A DNA stretch of 9,926 nt, from contig JANNRW010000139.1 of the NCBI GenBank assembly GCA_031401815.1, positions 1 through 9,926 of the forward strand, read 5' to 3'. A program made the translations under genes and the position numbers. Positions 1 to 6,472 of this stretch are shown piece after piece. Each line of letters opens with the position of its first letter. Positions within the stretch are counted from its first letter, which is position 1. The notes under the pieces are model-generated. The model saw only the letters and a list, made by a program, of their open reading frames with translations, did no database searches and was not told where the DNA came from. This DNA is from JANNRW01 sp031401815. GTDB lineage: Bacteria > Desulfobacterota > Desulfuromonadia > Geobacterales > DSM-12255.

Positions 1-887
1 CTGGAGAATTGGTAGTGCCCAGCCCAGGCTGGGGATTCAGGATTATGACAGTAATAACACTTACTGCCGGAACTGCTTTTATTATGTGGTTAGGTGAACA
101 GATGTCCGAAAGAGGGATAGGTAACGGTATTTCTCTTATTATATTTGCCGGAATAGTTGCAAGAATTCCTTCAGCAATTGGAAATACTTTTAAACTTATT
201 AAGACAGGACAATTGTCGTTGTTTGTTTTGTTATTTGTTCTTGCAGTCATGTTCCTGGTAATTGCATGTATTGTTTTTGTAGAACGTGGACAGAGACGAA
301 TACCAATACATTATGCTAAACGGACAGTTGGGATTCAAACACTTGCTGCCCAGTCATCACATTTGCCTTTAAAAGTAAATATGGCTGGTGTTATACCCCC
401 TATCTTCGCTTCATCTATAATCATGTTTCCAGCAACTATTGCAAATTTTGTTGATGTGCCATGGGTTAAGGGCGCATCACAATATTTGATGCCGGGTAAC
501 TGGGTATATAATATCATTTTCGTTGCGTTCATTGTTTTTTTCTGTTACTTCTATACGGCTGTCACCTTTAATCCGATTGATGTTGCAGAAAATATCAAAA
601 AACATGGCGGATACATACCGGGAGTCAGGCCAGGCAAGGAGACTTCTGAATATCTAGATAGTGTTTTAACAAAGCTTACTTTTGCCGGATCAATCTATAT
701 TTCAATAATATGTGTACTCCCTTCAATTCTTACAGGCAAATTTAACCTGCCGTTTTATTTCGGAGGAACTGCCCTGCTGATTGTTATTGGTGTAGGGATG
801 GATACTGTGGCACAAATTGAATCTCATCTTATAACACGCAGTTATGAGGGATTCATGAAGGGTGTAAAAATCAAGGGAAGAAGTTAG
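1..887 (+). CDS. secY: Protein translocase subunit SecY, 5' end outside the window
   Basis: SecY is the channel-forming subunit of the SecYEG translocon in the inner membrane. The frame is already open at the left edge (first whole codon at 3) and gives 294 codons before TAG. Family members are about 430-445 residues, so roughly the first 140-150 residues lie upstream. Visible landmarks are the second SecY signature (WLGEQMSERGIGNGISLII, visible residues 29-47), the cytosolic loop GQRRIPIHYAKR (about 96-107), the GYIPGVRPGKET loop (about 203-214) and the C-terminal QIESHLITRSYEGF tail (about 271-284). Several hydrophobic spans alternate with these loops, as expected for TM4-TM10. The apparent GTG start at 15 is an internal Val codon, not a real start. 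The gene is followed 12 nt later by adk, as in many spc operons. Identity is very secure; only the N-terminus is unseen. Confidence 0.97.
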   Translation, partial: GELVVPSPGWGFRIMTVITLTAGTAFIMWLGEQMSERGIGNGISLIIFAGIVARIPSAIGNTFKLIKTGQLSLFVLLFVLAVMFLVIACIVFVERGQRRIPIHYAKRTVGIQTLAAQSSHLPLKVNMAGVIPPIFASSIIMFPATIANFVDVPWVKGASQYLMPGNWVYNIIFVAFIVFFCYFYTAVTFNPIDVAENIKKHGGYIPGVRPGKETSEYLDSVLTKLTFAGSIYISIICVLPSILTGKFNLPFYFGGTALLIVIGVGMDTVAQIESHLITRSYEGFMKGVKIKGRS

Positions 888-891
888 GCGG
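886..891 (+). promoter_or_regulatory. Ribosome binding site for adk (decides TTG start)
   Basis: AGGCGG overlaps the secY stop codon and lies 8 nt before the TTG at 900. No in-frame ATG or GTG is better placed, so this site supports the TTG start and suggests translational coupling to secY. Confidence 0.6.
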
Positions 892-899
892 TTATTCCA

Positions 900-1544
900 T
901 TGAATATTATTCTACTTGGACCTCCCGGTGCTGGGAAGGGTACCCAGGCAAAATTATTAACAAGTCGATATGGAATACCGCAAATATCTACCGGTGACAT
1001 CCTTCGATCTGCGGTTAAAGAGTCTACATATCTTGGAAACAAAGCAAAAGAGTTTATGGATTCAGGATCACTTGTACCTGATTCCCTTGTTATAGCAATT
1101 ATCAAAGAGAGACTTTCCTCATCTGATTGCATCAGAGGATTCATACTTGATGGTTTTCCAAGAACTCTAGCACAGGCTGATGCTCTTGAGTTAATGCTTT
1201 CAGGTGACTACAGGAATATTGACCATGTAATTGCTATTACTGTAAATAATGAAGAGCTTATAGGCAGGGTTATGGGTAGGTTGACCTGTAAGGGTTGCGG
1301 TCGTGGTTATAATAGCAAATTTGATCCCCCTCAGGTTGTTGATAAGTGTGATTCCTGTGGCTCTCTTCTCTTTCAGCGAGAGGATGATTCTCCAGAAACA
1401 ATGAGAGCTCGTCTTCAAGTATACGAGGAGCAAACAGCTCCATTGATTGAGTATTATGCGAGTAAGAGTCTTCTCAGGTCAGTTGCTGGTACCGGATCTA
1501 TTGACGAGATTAACAGGAACCTTGTTTGTTTTCTTGAAGGATAA
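900..1544 (+). CDS. adk: Adenylate kinase, long zinc-LID form
   Basis: It catalyses ATP + AMP = 2 ADP in the cytoplasm. The 214-residue product is the usual length of the long bacterial form. The P-loop GPPGAGKGT is at residues 7-15, STGDILR at 30-36, and the AMP-binding DGFPRT at 84-89. The LID domain runs about 125-163 and holds Cys130, Cys133, Cys150 and Cys153 (CX2C-X16-CX2C), the structural zinc site known from Gram-positive and Geobacillus enzymes; E. coli Adk lacks it. Translation must begin at TTG (900), because the family N-terminus (MNIILLGPPG) starts exactly there and an AGGCGG site precedes it. It sits between secY and map, 12 nt and 3 nt away, clearly in one transcript. Identity is essentially certain. 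Confidence 0.97.
   Translation: MNIILLGPPGAGKGTQAKLLTSRYGIPQISTGDILRSAVKESTYLGNKAKEFMDSGSLVPDSLVIAIIKERLSSSDCIRGFILDGFPRTLAQADALELMLSGDYRNIDHVIAITVNNEELIGRVMGRLTCKGCGRGYNSKFDPPQVVDKCDSCGSLLFQREDDSPETMRARLQVYEEQTAPLIEYYASKSLLRSVAGTGSIDEINRNLVCFLEG
1536..1541 (+). promoter_or_regulatory. Ribosome binding site for map (decides TTG start)
   Basis: GAAGGA lies inside the last codons of adk and 6 nt before the TTG at 1548. The site overlaps the adk coding sequence, so map translation is probably coupled to adk termination. Confidence 0.55.
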
Positions 1545-1547
1545 ACC

Positions 1548-2294
1548 TTGATTATCCTTAAGTCTCGCAAAGAGATCAACAGGATGCGCGAATCCGGAAA
1601 AATTGTCGCTGAAGTACTCGCAAAAGTCCAGGAATACGTAAAACCTGGTATTACTACTCTTGAGTTAAACAATATTGCAGAGAGAGAGGTAACAAAAAGG
1701 GGCGCAAAGTCTGCTTTTAAAGGATATAGCGGATATCCGTTTTCACTCTGCTGTTCTCCAAATAATCAAGTCGTTCATGGTTTGCCGATTAATGATGTGC
1801 TGCGAGATGGTGATATTTTAAGTCTCGATTTTGGTGCTTATTACGATGGCTTTTACGGTGATGCTGCTGTTACTGTGCCAGTCGGAAAGATCTCTGATAT
1901 GGCACAAAAGCTGATTAATGTTGCAAGGAAGTCACTTGATTTAGCAATTTCAAAAGCGACAACCTCTAACAGGCTTTCTGATATATCATATTCTGTTCAG
2001 ACGTATGTAGAAGAAGCCGGTTTTTCAGTAGTTCGAGATTTTGTAGGGCATGGAATTGGCAGACGTTTGCATGAAGATCCTCAGTTGCCGAATTATGGCA
2101 TTCCTGGAAAGGGATCGAAGCTAAAGGAAGGGATGGTTCTAGCAATTGAGCCTATGATTAATGAGGGCTTGCACGACGTAAAAGTATTAGCAGATGGTTG
2201 GACTGCTGTTACCGTTGATGGCCTTTTGTCTGCTCACTTTGAACATACTGTTGCCATAACAGAGAATGGTCCTGAGATTCTGACTTTACTTTGA
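1548..2294 (+). CDS. map: Methionine aminopeptidase, type I
   Basis: A cytoplasmic dinuclear metalloenzyme that removes the initiator Met from nascent proteins after deformylation. The 248-residue length matches type Ia enzymes. All metal ligands of the pita-bread fold are visible: Asp94 (LSLDFGAYYDG), Asp105 (GDAAVTV), His168 (FVGHGIG), Glu201 (AIEPMINEG) and Glu232 (FEHTVAIT). The substrate-site histidines are His77 (VVHGLP) and His175. There is no N-terminal zinc-finger extension of the type Ib/Ic kind. The TTG at 1548 is the start: it gives the canonical N-terminus, three nt after the adk stop, with GAAGGA upstream. The next gene, rpmJ, is 26 nt away. Confidence 0.97.
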   Translation: MIILKSRKEINRMRESGKIVAEVLAKVQEYVKPGITTLELNNIAEREVTKRGAKSAFKGYSGYPFSLCCSPNNQVVHGLPINDVLRDGDILSLDFGAYYDGFYGDAAVTVPVGKISDMAQKLINVARKSLDLAISKATTSNRLSDISYSVQTYVEEAGFSVVRDFVGHGIGRRLHEDPQLPNYGIPGKGSKLKEGMVLAIEPMINEGLHDVKVLADGWTAVTVDGLLSAHFEHTVAITENGPEILTLL

Positions 2295-2320
2295 ATTTGC
2301 AATATTAAGGGGATACATTA

Positions 2321-2434
2321 ATGAAGGTAAGAGCGTCCGTTAAGAAAATTTGTGTCAAATGCAAGATTGTCAAGCGCAAGGGTATTGTACGTGTCATTTG
2401 CGACATACCAAAGCATTCACAGCGTCAAGGATAA
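2321..2434 (+). CDS. rpmJ: 50S ribosomal protein L36 (bL36), zinc-binding form
   Basis: A small gene (ATG at 2321, TAA at 2432-2434) encoding 37 residues that starts MKVRASVKKI and ends KHSQRQG. L36 is a small zinc-ribbon protein of the large subunit. The ligands Cys11, Cys14, Cys27 and His32 (CX2C-X12-CX4H) are all present, so this is the zinc ('C+') type rather than the Cys-less paralogue. AAGGGGA at 2307-2313 lies 7 nt before the ATG. It sits 26 nt after map and 26 nt before rpsM. In many bacteria infA lies between map and rpmJ, but here there is no room for it. Confidence 0.97.
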   Translation: MKVRASVKKICVKCKIVKRKGIVRVICDIPKHSQRQG

Positions 2435-2446
2435 GAGAAAGAATTC

Positions 2447-2454
2447 AGGAGGGG
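2447..2454 (+). promoter_or_regulatory. Strong ribosome binding site for rpsM (decides TTG start)
   Basis: AGGAGGGG is a near-perfect anti-16S match 6 nt before the TTG at 2461. It gives the canonical S13 N-terminus MARISGIDIP. Confidence 0.75.
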
Positions 2455-2460
2455 TGAAAA

Positions 2461-2829
2461 TTGGCGAGAATATCTGGTATAGATATACCCAAGAATAAGC
2501 ATATCGAAATCGCTTTAACGTACATTTATGGAATAGGGCGTTCCGCTTCAAAGAAAATCTTGACCGAAGCTGGCGTTGATTTCAATACCAGGACTGAAAA
2601 GCTTACAGAGCCAGAGATCGCTCATATCAGAGAGGTTATTGACAAAAACTTCAAGGTAGAGGGTGACCTGCGTCGTGAGATTTCCATGGACATAAAGAGA
2701 TTGATGGATCTTGGTTGTTACCGAGGTCTCAGGCATCGTAAAGGTTTGCCGGTTCGCGGACAGAGGACAAAGACCAATGCGCGAACACGCAAAGGGCCTG
2801 CAAGAACAGTAGCTGGGAAGAAGAAATAG
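2461..2829 (+). CDS. rpsM: 30S ribosomal protein S13 (uS13)
   Basis: S13 sits in the head of the small subunit and contacts the P-site tRNA and the intersubunit bridge to L5. The 122-residue product has the conserved start MARISGIDIP, the helix-two-turn-helix segment (YIYGIGRSASKKIL, about 21-34) and the basic C-terminal tail with GLRHRKGLPVRGQRT (89-103) and TNARTRKGP (105-113), ending GKKK. The start codon is TTG, supported by a strong AGGAGGGG. The gap to rpmJ is only 26 nt, which leaves no space for an E. coli-like S4-binding pseudoknot leader immediately upstream of rpsM; autoregulation, if any, must use another site. It is first of the alpha-operon cluster S13-S11-S4-alpha-L17. Confidence 0.98.
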   Translation: MARISGIDIPKNKHIEIALTYIYGIGRSASKKILTEAGVDFNTRTEKLTEPEIAHIREVIDKNFKVEGDLRREISMDIKRLMDLGCYRGLRHRKGLPVRGQRTKTNARTRKGPARTVAGKKK

Positions 2830-2851
2830 TAAGAGATAAATTGGAGGAGAG

Positions 2852-3247
2852 ATGGCTAGCCCTGCAAAAAAGGTAGTGCGTAAAAAGAAGGAAAAAAAGA
2901 ATATCCCTAATGGAGTTGCTCATATTCAGGCAACATTCAATAATACTATTATTACCATAACTGACCCTGTAGGCAATGTGGTAGCTTGGTCAAGTGCCGG
3001 TGCTAAAGGATTTAAGGGATCACGTAAAAGCACCCCCTTTGCCGCTCAGATTGCTGCGGAAGATTGTGCAAAGAGAGCACAGGAGCATGGTTTACGCGCT
3101 CTTGAAGTATATGTTAAGGGGCCAGGATCCGGGAGAGAGTCAGCATTGCGTGCTCTCCAGTCTGTCGGGTTAAATATCACCTTTATAAGGGATGTTACGC
3201 CAATTCCGCATAATGGATGTCGCCCTCCCAAGCGGCGCAGGGTTTAA
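2852..3247 (+). CDS. rpsK: 30S ribosomal protein S11 (uS11)
   Basis: S11 is part of the small-subunit platform and lines the mRNA exit region. The 131-residue product starts with a very basic extension (KKVVRKKKEKK, 6-16), then the conserved core GVAHIQATFNNTIITITD (21-38), SAGAKGFKGSRKSTPFAAQ (48-66), YVKGPGSGRESALRAL (87-102) and the C-terminal PHNGCRPPKRRRV (119-131). The Asn-Gly at 121-122 corresponds to the site reported to become isoaspartate in E. coli S11; whether this happens here is not visible. ATG start with GGAGGAGA at 2843-2850, rather close to the start. It follows rpsM by 22 nt. Confidence 0.98.
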   Translation: MASPAKKVVRKKKEKKNIPNGVAHIQATFNNTIITITDPVGNVVAWSSAGAKGFKGSRKSTPFAAQIAAEDCAKRAQEHGLRALEVYVKGPGSGRESALRALQSVGLNITFIRDVTPIPHNGCRPPKRRRV

Positions 3248-3267
3248 TTCGAGCAAATCAAACTTGA

Positions 3268-3273
3268 AGGAGG
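3268..3273 (+). promoter_or_regulatory. Ribosome binding site for rpsD (decides TTG start)
   Basis: A perfect AGGAGG, 6 nt before the TTG at 3280. It supports the TTG start that gives the canonical MARYTGP N-terminus of S4. Confidence 0.75.
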
Positions 3274-3279
3274 CTGTAA

Positions 3280-3906
3280 TTGGCTAGATATACCGGTCCA
3301 TCCTGCCGTTTGTGCAGGAGACAAAATATGGAGCTCTATTTAAAGGGTGAGCGTTGCTATACTGACAAATGTGCAATCAAAAGGAGAAACTATCCTCCTG
3401 GTCAGCATGGTCAACTTCGCACAAAAGTCAGTGATTACGGAACCCAGCTTCGCGAAAAGCAGAAGGTAAGGCGCATATACGGCATACTTGAGAAGCAGTT
3501 CAGGGGATACTTTGAGGAAGCGGACAGGATGCGCGGAGTAACCGGTGAGAATCTTCTCTCTCTCCTTGAGCGTCGTCTTGATAATGTTGTTTACAGGCTA
3601 GGGTTTGCATCATCAAGAACTGAAGCCAGAATTCTAGTCAGGCATTGTCACTTTACACTTAATGGTCGTAAGGTAAATATTCCATCAATTCAATGTAAGG
3701 TCGGTGATGTAGTAGAGCTTCGCGGGAAGAGCCGCAAGGTTGTTTCAATCAATGATTCTCTCGAAGCTGTTATCCGCAGGGGCTTGCCACAGTGGCTTGA
3801 ACTTGAAAAAGATGTTTTCAAGGGGGTCGTAAAAGCTCTTCCAATACGTGAAGATATTACTTTACCTATTCAGGAACAGCTTGTTGTCGAACTCTACTCA
3901 AAATAG
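3280..3906 (+). CDS. rpsD: 30S ribosomal protein S4 (uS4), zinc-binding form
   Basis: S4 is a primary 16S rRNA binder that nucleates 30S assembly and, in E. coli, represses its own operon. The 208-residue product has the N-terminal start MARYTGPSCRLCRR with Cys9, Cys12, Cys26 and Cys31 (CX2C-X13-CX4C). This matches the zinc-site spacing known in Thermus S4; E. coli S4 lacks it. NYPPGQHG (37-44) follows, and the S4 RNA-binding domain lies at about 98-160, with RRLDNVVYRLGFASSRTEAR (98-117) and VRHCHFTLNGRKVNIPS (120-136). The C-terminus LPIQEQLVVELYSK is typical. TTG start with a perfect AGGAGG. It lies between rpsK (32 nt) and rpoA (31 nt). Confidence 0.98.
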   Translation: MARYTGPSCRLCRRQNMELYLKGERCYTDKCAIKRRNYPPGQHGQLRTKVSDYGTQLREKQKVRRIYGILEKQFRGYFEEADRMRGVTGENLLSLLERRLDNVVYRLGFASSRTEARILVRHCHFTLNGRKVNIPSIQCKVGDVVELRGKSRKVVSINDSLEAVIRRGLPQWLELEKDVFKGVVKALPIREDITLPIQEQLVVELYSK

Positions 3907-3937
3907 TATCAGTTAACCACCTTACGGGGAGGATTAC

Positions 3938-4960
3938 ATGTATAAAAACTGGCGCGATCTGATAAAGCCAAAGAAAGTTCAGCTTGAAACAGAGTCGCTG
4001 ACAAAATGTTATGGGAAATTTTATGCTGAGCCGTTTGAGAGAGGTTTTGGAACAACATTGGGGAACTCTTTGCGGCGCATACTTCTTTCATCGCTTCAGG
4101 GTGCTGCAATAACTTCTGTACGTATTAAAAATGTTCTTCACGAGTTTTCTGCAGTTGCTGGTGTTACCGAAGATGTGACAGATATTATCCTTAATTTAAA
4201 GGGTGTCAGGTTCAAACTCTATGGCTCTGAACCCCGCACTGTTAGGATTATTTTCAAGGGCGAAGGGGTTGTGACAGCCGCATCAATTTTGACTGATGCT
4301 AATGTAGAAATTCTCAATCCGGATCATCACATTGCAACTTGTTCCAAGGACGCAAACTTTGAAATGGAGATGAGTGTAAAAATCGGTCGTGGATATGTTC
4401 CGGCTGACAGGAATCGTGATGAAAAAGCACCTGTTGGCACTATTCCGATTGACTCAATTTTTTCTCCGATTCAGAAAGTTAACTTTACTGTTACTTATGC
4501 TCGAGTGGGCCAGATTACCGATTATGATAAACTGACTCTTGAAATCTGGACTGATGGCAGTGTTAATCCAGAAGATGCTCTTGCATACGCAGCAAAAATA
4601 ATGAAAGAGCAGCTCTCGATCTTTATCAATTTTGATGAGGAGTCTGACCAATTTATTGAAGTAGAATCAGAGGAAGAGTCTGAAAAGGTTAACGAGAATC
4701 TTTACAGAACAGTGGATGAACTTGAGCTTTCGGTTCGATCCGCAAACTGCCTCAAAAATGCCGGAATCAAACTTATTGGTGAGTTGGTTTCAAGAAGTGA
4801 ATCAGAAATGTTGAAGACACAGAATTTTGGACGTAAGTCGCTAAATGAAATCAAGGATATCCTTGGCGAAATGGGGCTTACACTTGGGATGAAGCTTGAT
4901 AGCTTTCCTGATCCTCAAATCATTGCACGTCTTCGTGGTGAGCGTAAAGAAGAAGACTAG
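3938..4960 (+). CDS. rpoA: DNA-directed RNA polymerase subunit alpha
   Basis: Alpha dimerises to nucleate RNA polymerase assembly, and its C-terminal domain binds UP elements and activators. The 340-residue product has the N-terminal domain (about 1-232) with FERGFGTTLGNSLRRILLSS (33-52, dimer interface), GVTEDVTDIILNLK (75-88) and GYVPADRNR (152-160). A Glu/Ser-rich linker follows (about 233-255). The C-terminal domain (about 256-320) has VRSANCLKNAGI (266-277) and NFGRKSLNEIKDIL (296-309). Arg267, Asn270, Cys271, Lys300 and Ser301 correspond to the E. coli DNA-contact residues R265, N268, C269, K298 and S299. The start MYKNWRDLIKPKK resembles the Geobacter-type RpoA start from memory, which supports the taxonomic guess. 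GGGGAGGA (3926-3933) precedes the ATG. It lies between rpsD and rplQ, the universal arrangement. Confidence 0.98.
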   Translation: MYKNWRDLIKPKKVQLETESLTKCYGKFYAEPFERGFGTTLGNSLRRILLSSLQGAAITSVRIKNVLHEFSAVAGVTEDVTDIILNLKGVRFKLYGSEPRTVRIIFKGEGVVTAASILTDANVEILNPDHHIATCSKDANFEMEMSVKIGRGYVPADRNRDEKAPVGTIPIDSIFSPIQKVNFTVTYARVGQITDYDKLTLEIWTDGSVNPEDALAYAAKIMKEQLSIFINFDEESDQFIEVESEEESEKVNENLYRTVDELELSVRSANCLKNAGIKLIGELVSRSESEMLKTQNFGRKSLNEIKDILGEMGLTLGMKLDSFPDPQIIARLRGERKEED

Positions 4961-4987
4961 CAGTAACAGCAAGAAAGGAACGATACA

Positions 4988-5494
4988 ATGCGTCATAATA
5001 AAGCCGGAAGAAGATTGGGAAGAACCACTAGTCATCGAATTGCCATGTTCCGTAACATGGTAACATCTTTTCTTGAGCATGGACGAATAACAACTACCGA
5101 TGCAAAAGCTAAAGAGCTTCGTCCAATTGCCGAAAAGATGATTACTCTTGGCAAGCGTGGTGATCTTCATGCACACAGGCTGGCAGCATCCTATATTCGC
5201 GAAAAAAGAGTTGTTACCAAGCTGTTTTCTACTATAGCGCCCCGTTATGCTGACAGATCAGGTGGCTATACTAGGATTGTCAAGCTTGGAAGACGTCCAG
5301 GCGATACAGCTTCTCAGTCATTGATAGAGCTGGTTGAGGAGAATTTTACCCCGAAACCCAAGAAGGTTCAGCCGGTGAAATCAAATCCTTTTCTGGTTAA
5401 GTCAACCCCTGTTGCAGAGTCACAGCCGGTTATTGAAGAGATAAAGACATCGATAGGTGAAGTTGAAGAGGTCTGTGAAGCAAAAGCTGACTAG
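4988..5494 (+). CDS. rplQ: 50S ribosomal protein L17 (bL17) with C-terminal extension
   Basis: L17 lies near the peptide exit region of the large subunit. The core (residues 1 to about 118) is canonical: MRHNKAGRRLGRTTSHR (1-17), the ITTTDAKAKELRPIAEK segment (34-50), APRYADRSGGYTRIVKLG (84-101) and RRPGDTASQSLIELV (102-116). The protein is 168 residues, whereas short forms such as that of E. coli are about 127. The extra ~50 residues begin after ENF and change from Lys/Pro-rich (TPKPKKVQPVK) to Glu-rich (IEEIKTSIGEVEEVCEAKAD). The extension is in frame, with no frameshift sign, and the stop lies 25 nt before the operon terminator. ATG start with AAAGGAA upstream. It is the last gene of the alpha operon. 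Confidence 0.97.
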   Translation: MRHNKAGRRLGRTTSHRIAMFRNMVTSFLEHGRITTTDAKAKELRPIAEKMITLGKRGDLHAHRLAASYIREKRVVTKLFSTIAPRYADRSGGYTRIVKLGRRPGDTASQSLIELVEENFTPKPKKVQPVKSNPFLVKSTPVAESQPVIEEIKTSIGEVEEVCEAKAD

Positions 5495-5518
5495 GATCGA
5501 CAAATCAGATATTATATG

Positions 5519-5549
5519 AGGGCACGGAGATTTTCTTTGTGCCCTTTTT
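5519..5549 (+). terminator. Rho-independent terminator of the ribosomal operon
   Basis: The arms GGGCACGGAGA (5520-5530) and TCTTTGTGCCC (5534-5544) pair along 11 positions with two G-T wobbles, and A5519-T5545 extends the stem. The loop is TTT, and five T residues follow (5545-5549). It begins 25 nt after the rplQ stop and separates the ribosomal operon from the lipoprotein unit. Confidence 0.93.
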
Positions 5550-5578
5550 ATTGAGAAATTTGCATCCCAATTGCTCTC

Positions 5579-5625
5579 TCCTGTTTTCCGGCTGTTGTTG
5601 AGCCGGTGACATCTTCCTGTTTTCC
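5579..5625 (+). repeat. Hairpin flanked by 11-bp direct repeats in the lipoprotein leader
   Basis: TCCTGTTTTCC occurs at 5579-5589 and again at 5615-5625, 36 nt apart start to start. Between and overlapping them is a perfect 6-bp inverted repeat: CCGGCT (5588-5593) and AGCCGG (5601-5606), with a 7-nt loop. No T-run follows, so this is not an intrinsic terminator. It lies just upstream of the ribosome binding site at 5626-5631, so it could be an operator or a leader hairpin. That role is inference only. Confidence 0.55.
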
Positions 5626-5631
5626 AGGAGG
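5626..5631 (+). promoter_or_regulatory. Ribosome binding site fixing the TTG start at 5636
   Basis: A perfect AGGAGG sits 4 nt before the TTG at 5636. The in-frame GTG at 5606 has no comparable site, falls in the hairpin, and would add ten residues (MTSSCFPGGY) ahead of an otherwise clean lipoprotein signal. Confidence 0.7.
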
Positions 5632-5635
5632 TTAC

Positions 5636-6472
5636 TTGAAAATCATACTCATTATTCTGGTTTATTTTGTTTGTGCCGGGTGCGGAAGCGATTTTGAATG
5701 GTTTCCAAAGTATGGGTCATTCAGTAACAGATCAACCGCTGGAAACGGAACTTCTCCTGTAACCAGTCCTGTTGGTACTGTTAAACAGATTATCCCTTTT
5801 CCTGCCGGAGTTACATGGATAACTGATCTTGTATATGATAAGAACAGCTCTTCATTCTGGCTACTGACAGGGACACCTTCAGCTCCATCTGCAATTGTTA
5901 AAATGAGTATAAATACAGGGATCCTTGTAGATCAAATAGATATAGCTGATCCAGGTAACCTGGTTGATGGCTGTTCAATGGCATATGACGGCAGTTCATT
6001 CTGGATTACCAGTAATGTCTATGATAACAGCGTAACCCCCAGAGTTCCGAAAAGCGAGATCTATCAATTCTCCAGTTTCGGCTTCTTGCTGAAAACATAC
6101 CCATGTCCTCCCACAACTACAGGGTTTTGCCAGGGGCTTGCCTGGGATTCAACAACCTCTTCTTTCTGGGCTGCGGGGTCTGACAACAGAATACTTGAAA
6201 ATTTCCAGTTTGCTAATGGAGCAGTCACTTCACACCAACCTTATGCTAATTTATGGGACACAAACGGGGTAAGCGATGCCGGTTTTGACAGCATAGCAAA
6301 AAAACTTCTTGTGATTAAGGGGGGAGTTGTTCAAGTAGATGCTTTCAACGGCACTGCTGGTAATAAAGTCAGTTTTACACCTCCCGGAACAGGGCGAGGA
6401 GACTGGGACGGCACTTATTTCTGGTTTATTGATAATTCCGCAAAAAAGATCAAGGCAGTGATTGTGAAATGA
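5636..6472 (+). CDS. Predicted lipoprotein with five propeller-like repeats
   Basis: From the TTG start the product is 278 residues. It begins with a short signal, (M)KIILIILVYFVCAGC, giving a lipidation Cys at residue 16 with Gly at -1 and Ala at -2; Cys at -3 is unusual. Asp19 is not at +2, so outer-membrane sorting is possible. A Ser/Thr/Gly/Pro-rich spacer (about 30-47) follows. The rest repeats a hydrophobic-aromatic-Asp then Ser-Phe-Trp motif: LVYDKNSSSFWLL (65-77), MAYDGSSFWIT (115-125), LAWDSTTSSFWAA (168-180), AGFDSIAKKLLVI (215-227) and GDWDGTYFWFI (255-265). The 40-53 residue spacing suggests blades of a beta-propeller. I do not recognise a named family, and no enzymatic motif is visible. 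Its stop overlaps the methyltransferase start (ATGA), so the two are probably made together. Ligand and function are unknown. Confidence 0.85.
   Translation: MKIILIILVYFVCAGCGSDFEWFPKYGSFSNRSTAGNGTSPVTSPVGTVKQIIPFPAGVTWITDLVYDKNSSSFWLLTGTPSAPSAIVKMSINTGILVDQIDIADPGNLVDGCSMAYDGSSFWITSNVYDNSVTPRVPKSEIYQFSSFGFLLKTYPCPPTTTGFCQGLAWDSTTSSFWAAGSDNRILENFQFANGAVTSHQPYANLWDTNGVSDAGFDSIAKKLLVIKGGVVQVDAFNGTAGNKVSFTPPGTGRGDWDGTYFWFIDNSAKKIKAVIVK

Noticed and set aside
4841..5176. 111-codon minus-strand open frame across the rpoA/rplQ junction
   Set aside because: Antisense shadow of two conserved ribosomal operon genes.
5588..5606. Hairpin CCGGCT/AGCCGG as a second terminator
   Set aside because: No T-run follows; a strong terminator already lies at 5519-5549.
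5606..5608. GTG as start of the lipoprotein gene
   Set aside because: No ribosome site, falls in a hairpin arm, and adds a non-signal-like segment; TTG at 5636 with AGGAGG is better.
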